A stretch of 9,370 bases of DNA from Bacteroidota bacterium (GTDB lineage Bacteria > Bacteroidota > Bacteroidia > Chitinophagales > LD1): NCBI GenBank assembly GCA_003165135.1, contig PLSN01000432.1:1-9370 (forward strand), written 5' to 3'. The stretch's first letter is position 1. Every line of letters starts with the position of its first letter. This document shows, piece after piece, positions 5,139 to 9,370 of this stretch. The position numbers and the translations under genes are program-made. The notes under the pieces were generated by a model. The model made no database searches, was not told the DNA's origin, and worked only from the letters and a program-made list of their open reading frames with translations.

Positions 5139-5424
5139 AGTCAAAATTCCATTATGTATTTCATAAATTACCATATTAAAATAAAATATTCATATTTTGC
5201 TAATTATTATTGACCTAAGAATTGAAGTAAAATTTACTCAATATGCGGAAATGTGGATTATTTATATGTATAACTGAAAACGCATATATGGAAAGTGGCG
5301 TGAATACTAGGTTTGATGCCCTCTAAAAAGCTCTGTTCTTTGACTTGAAATTTGAGGACCGCCCTTAAGTCTCAATCAACATTGGGAATTTTGATGTGAA
5401 CGGTAGATTTTCAGCAGCTGAGCT

Positions 5425-5447
5425 TTGACAAAAGCTAAATTTGTCAA
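5425..5447. terminator. Weak hairpin downstream of the gldFG-DUF4340 operon
   Basis: An 8-base inverted pair, TTGACAAA (5425-5432) and TTTGTCAA (5440-5447), with a 7-base loop lies 13 bases beyond the stop of the DUF4340 gene. Its position suits the end of the minus-strand operon. It is AT-rich and lacks a run of T, so its strength as a terminator is doubtful; it could instead be a protein-binding palindrome. Confidence 0.3.
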
Positions 5448-5460
5448 TGCAATGGTACTT

Positions 5461-6501
5461 CTATTTAGCCACCACCGGCTTGACAAAAAAGTCCTGATAT
5501 GTATGCAGTATTTTGCCCCAGGTGTAGTACTGTATCAGGGCAAAGTCCTTTTTATCATTGAACAGGATATAATAGTGCTCGACATCGTAGAGTAGTTTCC
5601 TGCCATTGTCATCATACTGCACGCGGGTTTGCTCATTGACTGGAATGTAGTAGATGATATGAGTGGATTCCTTGCCATCTACCCGCTTCATAGTGATAGT
5701 GCAGAATGGCTCACTCGGGGTGACGGTATCATGGGCCGCGGTGTTGGTGTTTTCAAACATCTCAAGCGGCAGCCCGTCATAGAAGTTCAGATATTGGTGG
5801 ATGAAGCGCTGTTTAGGTTGTTCCAGCATCTGTCCCTCACTATTGGCCAGTGCGAAGGAGTCCTTGCCCACCTTTGTGATCTCAAATGATTTCTGCAGCT
5901 CTCGGTTGTATGTCACTTTGAGCGACTGTATGGTCTGGTCATTGTCGCGAAATAACCATATCGACCGCCAGCGTTCTACGGCAGGATAGTAGCGCTCTGT
6001 CAGGTAGGCATGTAGGCCGGGTACATGAGTCACATAGGAGTGCTGTGCCATTTTGCCGTCACGCTCCATGATCATATAGGTGCCTTCACCATCTGCTGTG
6101 GGGCCGCCGACGTAATATACTTTGGCCGGTTTGTCCTCATTGTTGAGGTAGATCTCACACTTATTGTGAAGCACGCCCATATCTTTGAGGACGATGGGTT
6201 CAGCTTTGTCCGGTGAGCGGTAATTGGTTTCTACCTTTTGGAGTGCAGTGAAGAGAAGATCTTTGGAGGCTTCATTTATTTCATACTGTCCGTTCACGAT
6301 CCACTTTTTATCCTTTCTGGTCAGGATCACTTCATGGCCTTTGGTATCAGACAGGCGTATTTTGGTTACCTCATCTAAATTGTGAATAGCGAAGTCACTT
6401 TCTTTTTTTTCGAGTGTAGAGGGAGAAAATTCATAAATGAAATAACTCACTCCAGCAATGAGGACTATGAGAATGATAATATATGGAAGGAATTTTTTCA
6501 T
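5461..6501 (-). CDS. DUF4340 domain protein, third gene of the gldF-gldG operon
   Basis: This 346-residue protein has an N-terminal membrane anchor (residues 4-23, hydrophobic and preceded by M-K-K), and the rest lies outside the cytoplasmic membrane. Residues about 44-100 (E-V-T-K-I-R-L, then V-I-L-T-R-K-D-K-K-W-I-V-N-G, then a helix ending in L-Q-K-V-E) show the DUF4340 repeat pattern. DUF4340 proteins regularly accompany GldF/GldG-type ABC transporters and are thought to be accessory parts of the complex; the molecular role is not known. I chose ATG at 6501 (M-K-K-F-L) over an in-frame ATG at 6612. The longer version would add 37 residues that overlap the end of gldG and lack family character. 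The gap to gldG is 17 bases, so the three genes are surely one operon. Confidence 0.88.
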   Translation of the reverse strand: MKKFLPYIIILIVLIAGVSYFIYEFSPSTLEKKESDFAIHNLDEVTKIRLSDTKGHEVILTRKDKKWIVNGQYEINEASKDLLFTALQKVETNYRSPDKAEPIVLKDMGVLHNKCEIYLNNEDKPAKVYYVGGPTADGEGTYMIMERDGKMAQHSYVTHVPGLHAYLTERYYPAVERWRSIWLFRDNDQTIQSLKVTYNRELQKSFEITKVGKDSFALANSEGQMLEQPKQRFIHQYLNFYDGLPLEMFENTNTAAHDTVTPSEPFCTITMKRVDGKESTHIIYYIPVNEQTRVQYDDNGRKLLYDVEHYYILFNDKKDFALIQYYTWGKILHTYQDFFVKPVVAK

Positions 6502-6518
6502 GATAATGAGTGGGGAAA

Positions 6519-8243
6519 TTAGACAGCATATTTTTTTCTCCGGAAATAATTGAAGCCGATACCAAACAGGATAACCAGAATGATAGGTACCACTATATTG
6601 ATCAGCTGCCATTGTACTTTCTGGTCCTGCACACGCATTTTATTGAGCAATCGGAGTTTTACTTCTTTGTTTCTGGTTTCGAGTATGCCCGATGTGTCTA
6701 TCAGGTATTGGATGCAGTTTAGGATAAAGTCTTTGTTGGCCATGGTCTGGCGGCTCACAGAGTAATAACCGAGAGGATAGGCAGAACCGTCCTGACGCAG
6801 TTCATTTCTGATGATATCGCCGTCGCCGATCACGATCATCTTGCTGGCAGGACTATGGTCTATGAATTTCAGCGTTTCGACAGTATCGCTCATAGCCAGA
6901 AAGTCTTTGGTCATGCGGTTTTTGTATAGCGACTGAAATTCACCCTCAAGCAAAACCGCAGCCGGCAGATGCGGCTGGTCAAAGTATATGGGATTAGGTT
7001 TCTGCTGCAGGATGCCGAAGTGCACACGTGCAGGTGTCATCACAGCTTTAGAGTTTTCTGAGGTCTGAAGGAGTATGGTTTTTCTGACACCGGGATTGCG
7101 TATAGTATCGACGGTACTGGCAAACTGCGCAGCGACAGGGTCCATGTTCTTGACTATGGCGTGATTGGCAGCAGGCTGGAGCAGCGGAAAGTAATACCAT
7201 GGGAAAAGCTCTATCTGAGGGGCATTGCCCATATTGCCGACCTTCAGCGGTATCGGGCTGCACATATTGATGTCCATGATAAGGTTAGTATTGACCCGAG
7301 CGCCGTATTTGAATAGCTGGTCGTCAAGATTGAGATTTCTATCGACAACAAACTGCCCCGTGAGGCTGACCTTCAGGCTATCAAAATCAGCAGTAGTGGC
7401 ATCGATTAGCCACATCACTTTGCCACCGCGCATGATGTACTGATCTATCTTGTATTTGTCCTTTTCATCGAAAGGTATAGAAGGCTTCGCGATGATGATG
7501 GCATCAAAGTCATCTTTGATCCGGTAGCCCTTAGTGAGATCCATTTCAGCGACCTCATAGCGCAGATTAGTGAGCTGCTGCTCAATGTCGGCCAACTGTG
7601 CGCGGTTGAGTTCACCATGACCTGTAGTAAAAGCTACCCTCGGAGGCCTGTACATGGTGAGTTTCTGTATAGCAGTAGCAAATTTATACTCTAACGAGAT
7701 GGCAGAATTATTGAGTACCTGTTCTTTGTCATAGCCGATCTGATTTTCCAAAAGCTGTATCGGATATTCCCTGCCATAATAGTAAGCCACGGCACATGGG
7801 AATACCATCGTGATCTTGCTTTGATTGGCTGAGCCTGTCTGTACATTAGCTGGGGCGAGGCCCTTAGCGAGTAGTTCCTCAAGGATGGCTTTGCGTTCAT
7901 CTTCATTTTTGCCAGCCACAGGGTCGATGAATTCAAACTGGATATTCTTGCCACCATATGCCCTGAGTTCATTAAGCAGGTCGCGTGTGGACTGGCGCAG
8001 GCGTTTGAATCCCGCAGGCATGTCGCCTTCGAGATATATCTTGAATGTCACTGCATCCTTCAGTCCTCGCACCATCTTTTTGGTCGAAGGCATGATGGAG
8101 AATTTCTTCTCTGAGGTCAGGTCAAAACGTGTATAGAGATACTGGCTGAGGATATTGGCGAGTACTAAAATAGCCATCGTGACCAATAGGATAAATATTG
8201 CATCACGGCGGTTGTTCATATTTCTTTTCAGTCCTTTTACCAT
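6519..8243 (-). CDS. gldG: GldG, gliding-type ABC transporter auxiliary protein
   Basis: The 574-residue protein has a membrane anchor near the N terminus (about 14-34, before Y-T-R-F-D-L-T-S-E-K-K-F-S) and another at the C terminus (about 544-566, ending F-R-R-K-K). A large extracytoplasmic part lies between them. It carries the ABC_transp_aux pattern, including V-A-F-T-T-G-H-G-E-L-N and the later G-G-K-V-M-W-L-I-D and V-I-G-D-G-D segments. GldG works with GldF and the ATPase GldA. In Flavobacterium johnsoniae they were found needed for gliding, although some gliding relatives lack them, so a wider envelope role is likely. The start at 8243 overlaps the gldF stop by 7 bases; ATG at 8219 (M-N-N-R-R-D) is an alternative that would leave a gap of 17 bases and keep the anchor. 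Length is normal for GldG. Confidence 0.93.
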   Translation of the reverse strand: MVKGLKRNMNNRRDAIFILLVTMAILVLANILSQYLYTRFDLTSEKKFSIMPSTKKMVRGLKDAVTFKIYLEGDMPAGFKRLRQSTRDLLNELRAYGGKNIQFEFIDPVAGKNEDERKAILEELLAKGLAPANVQTGSANQSKITMVFPCAVAYYYGREYPIQLLENQIGYDKEQVLNNSAISLEYKFATAIQKLTMYRPPRVAFTTGHGELNRAQLADIEQQLTNLRYEVAEMDLTKGYRIKDDFDAIIIAKPSIPFDEKDKYKIDQYIMRGGKVMWLIDATTADFDSLKVSLTGQFVVDRNLNLDDQLFKYGARVNTNLIMDINMCSPIPLKVGNMGNAPQIELFPWYYFPLLQPAANHAIVKNMDPVAAQFASTVDTIRNPGVRKTILLQTSENSKAVMTPARVHFGILQQKPNPIYFDQPHLPAAVLLEGEFQSLYKNRMTKDFLAMSDTVETLKFIDHSPASKMIVIGDGDIIRNELRQDGSAYPLGYYSVSRQTMANKDFILNCIQYLIDTSGILETRNKEVKLRLLNKMRVQDQKVQWQLINIVVPIILVILFGIGFNYFRRKKYAV

Positions 8244-8968
8244 TTTCTGCTCGCTAATGATGTACGGGTAAATAAGGTAAACAAGGCTATGATCGAAAGA
8301 AAATAAACCACATCTCTCGTGTCGACTATGCCCCTGCCGATAGACTCATAGTGAGAGTAGAGGCCGATCTGCTCCACGAGGTAGTCGGACTTGCCATAAA
8401 AAGCACCGAGCTTGGCCAGGCCCTCGATAGCATAGTAGAGGATAAAGCATATGAAGGCGCCACCGATGAAAGCAACGATCTGGCTCTTGGTGACTGATGA
8501 AGTGAAAAGGCTGACGGATACAAAGACCGCACTCAGGAATATAAGTCCAAAGTAGGAGCCGATGACGCCGCCTACATCCACATTGCCGATAGGGGCTGCG
8601 AGATGATAGATGGTATAAAAATACACCAGTGTCGGCGCTATGGCTGCCAATACGAGTGCCAGAGCAGCGAAAAACTTCCCGAAAATAATATCCGTGTCAG
8701 TGAGCGGACGCGTAGCCAGTAGCTCTATGGTGCCGCTCTGCATCTCCTCGGAGAATGACCGCATGGTGATAGCAGGAATGAGCATCATGAGGATAAAAGG
8801 GGCGACGTAGAAAAAGTAGTCAAGGCTGGCATAGCCCGCATCCAGGATATTGGACTCTGGAGCAAACCAAACCATAAAGCCAACCAATAGCAAAAACACG
8901 CAGATGGCTATATAGCCTATGAGCGAGCTGAAAAATTGGCGGAGTTCTTTTCTGAAAATAGCGTACAT
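8237..8968 (-). CDS. gldF: GldF, ABC transporter permease
   Basis: The 243-residue integral membrane protein has about six helices (near 16-34, 52-68, 100-120, 138-158, 165-183 and 218-235). It starts with the ABC-2 permease pattern F-R-K-E-L-R-Q-F-F-S-S-L-I-G-Y. The hallmark coupling segment is at 70-90 (R-S-F-S-E-E-M-Q-S-G-T-I-E-L-L-A-T-R-P-L-T). Near the end it has S-H-Y-E-S-I-G-R-G-I-V-D-T-R-D-V, also typical of GldF. It forms the membrane channel for an ATPase of the GldA type, which is not encoded here and probably lies elsewhere, as in other Bacteroidota. The first gene of the operon, it overlaps gldG by 7 bases. The 197-base gap to the divergent gene at 9166 should hold its promoter, but I see no clean TTTG/TAnnTTTG pair on this strand. 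Confidence 0.94.
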   Translation of the reverse strand: MYAIFRKELRQFFSSLIGYIAICVFLLLVGFMVWFAPESNILDAGYASLDYFFYVAPFILMMLIPAITMRSFSEEMQSGTIELLATRPLTDTDIIFGKFFAALALVLAAIAPTLVYFYTIYHLAAPIGNVDVGGVIGSYFGLIFLSAVFVSVSLFTSSVTKSQIVAFIGGAFICFILYYAIEGLAKLGAFYGKSDYLVEQIGLYSHYESIGRGIVDTRDVVYFLSIIALFTLFTRTSLASRKW

Positions 8969-9009
8969 CTTCTGTAATAATAAGCAAAGTAGTCAAAAAC
9001 AACATACTA

Positions 9010-9045
9010 CGCCCCGGGCGTTAATAATCTTTGTGACGAACAAAG
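9010..9045. promoter_or_regulatory. Two short inverted repeats in the gldF leader region
   Basis: A GC-only palindrome CGCCC-C-GGGCG (9010-9020) stands out in AT-rich DNA. CTTTGT (9029-9034) and ACAAAG (9040-9045) form a second inverted pair around GACGA. They lie 42-77 bases upstream of gldF, where an operator or leader hairpin could act on the operon. The function is a guess from position and symmetry. Confidence 0.3.
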
Positions 9046-9165
9046 GTAAAGGATTTGTCTTTTGATGCAAGTCACGGTTTTGTAAAATGATTTTCGTCAG
9101 CGTTGATATATTGAATATGTAGTTATGTACTTTTTGTAATTTATTAGCCTAAATTCGCTAATAAG

Positions 9166-9370
9166 ATGATGCAGCTGCAACAAGTAGACCGACGTACAGG
9201 GCTCACCAAAAAGGAGTTCCTGAATGAGTATCTACGCCCCGGTCGGCCTGTGGTCTTTACGGATATGACCCAAGACTGGCCTGCTCTGCATAAATGGACA
9301 GCGGAATTTTTCAAAGAGAAATATGGAAATCTGCAAGTCCCGGTTTTTAGCAGCAACTATTCCAAGCCCG
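9166..9370 (+). CDS. Cupin-like (Cupin_8/JmjC-type) protein, 3'-truncated by the window
   Basis: The first 68 codons are present and the gene continues past the window. The N terminus matches the entry to the cupin_8/JmjC-like domain: F-L-N-E-Y-L-R-P-G-R-P-V-V-F-T-D-M-T-Q-D-W-P-A-L, then W-T-A-E-F-F-K-E-K-Y-G, where family members show 'xPvvf.g...dWpa...W....l...yG'. Such proteins are often Fe(II)/2-oxoglutarate-dependent hydroxylases. The metal-binding His and Asp residues would lie further downstream, so activity cannot be judged. The start is ATG at 9166 or the next ATG at 9169. TAAATTCG at 9150-9157 resembles a -7 element, but no -33 element sits at the right distance. Divergent from gldF. 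Confidence 0.8.
   Translation, partial: MMQLQQVDRRTGLTKKEFLNEYLRPGRPVVFTDMTQDWPALHKWTAEFFKEKYGNLQVPVFSSNYSKP

Larger units (their letters stand above)
4959..5460. other. Gene-poor 500-base intergenic region
   Basis: No convincing protein gene is found here. It contains TTTGCA repeats at 4999, 5006 and 5034, a consensus promoter (5006-5037), and a repeat-like GC-richer patch (about 5069-5138). It also has a 7-base inverted pair ATATGCG (5241-5247) and CGCATAT (5281-5287), a small hairpin at 5375-5395 (ATCAACATT, GGG, AATTTTGAT) and one at 5425-5447. A 42-codon frame at 5051-5179 and a 68-codon frame at 5007-5213 are open but show no family signature. The segment 5220-5395 reads like decayed DNA with short broken frames on both strands; a dead insertion element is possible but I cannot name it. 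Confidence 0.6.

Noticed and set aside
5007..5213. 68-codon plus-strand frame
   Set aside because: Its start lies inside the promoter consensus, and its composition follows the AT-rich and repeat DNA; no family resemblance.
5045..5460. tRNA, tmRNA or other standard RNA gene
   Set aside because: No cloverleaf, CCA end, T-loop or known RNA core motif could be found in this stretch on either strand.
6502..6612. Longer N terminus for the DUF4340 protein
   Set aside because: It would overlap the end of gldG by about 90 bases and place 37 unrelated residues before a clear membrane anchor that starts M-K-K.

Overview
The window looks like the chromosome of a member of the Bacteroidota, probably the Chitinophagales/Saprospirales/Sphingobacteriales side of the phylum. 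The evidence is a gldF-gldG gliding-type ABC transporter operon, a PolB-like 3'-5' exonuclease and a lysyl-tRNA synthetase of the Bacteroidota type. There is also a consensus TTTG-N20-TAnnTTTG promoter, few Shine-Dalgarno sites, and AT-rich intergenic DNA with phylum-typical short palindromic repeats. The genus cannot be named from the sequence alone.

Layout. Bases 2-409 are the 3' part of a DUF6134-like protein gene. A REP-like hairpin separates it from a convergent exonuclease gene (500-1237, minus). lysS (1369-2922, plus) is divergent from the exonuclease. From 2923 to about 5460 lies a small accessory region. It holds a RelB/RelE-type toxin-antitoxin pair (2969-3401), a degenerate second copy of the last 12 codons of lysS directly behind it (3411-3447), and a large imperfect palindrome (3495-3662). 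It continues with a minus-strand GIY-YIG nuclease gene (3674-3970), a second RelE/ParE-like toxin-antitoxin pair (4134-4597), a DUF2442 gene broken by an in-frame amber codon (4710-4958, minus), and about 500 bases with no convincing gene but with a perfect Bacteroidota promoter consensus. The core genome resumes with a minus-strand operon that reads gldF (8968-8237), gldG (8243-6519) and a DUF4340 gene (6501-5461). The 5' end of a cupin-like/JmjC-type gene starts at 9166 and runs off the window.

How the parts fit. GldF (permease), GldG (auxiliary extracytoplasmic protein) and the DUF4340 protein probably form one envelope-associated ABC system. Its ATPase (GldA type) is not in this window. 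The region between lysS and this operon is a hotspot of small selfish or defence-like genes and repeats. The most informative structural signal is that the RelBE cassette lies between two copies of the lysS 3' end, which suggests how the cassette got there. Degenerate tandem heptamers (GTCTnnn and ACTCAAT types) occur at four intergenic places and are a second unexplained pattern.
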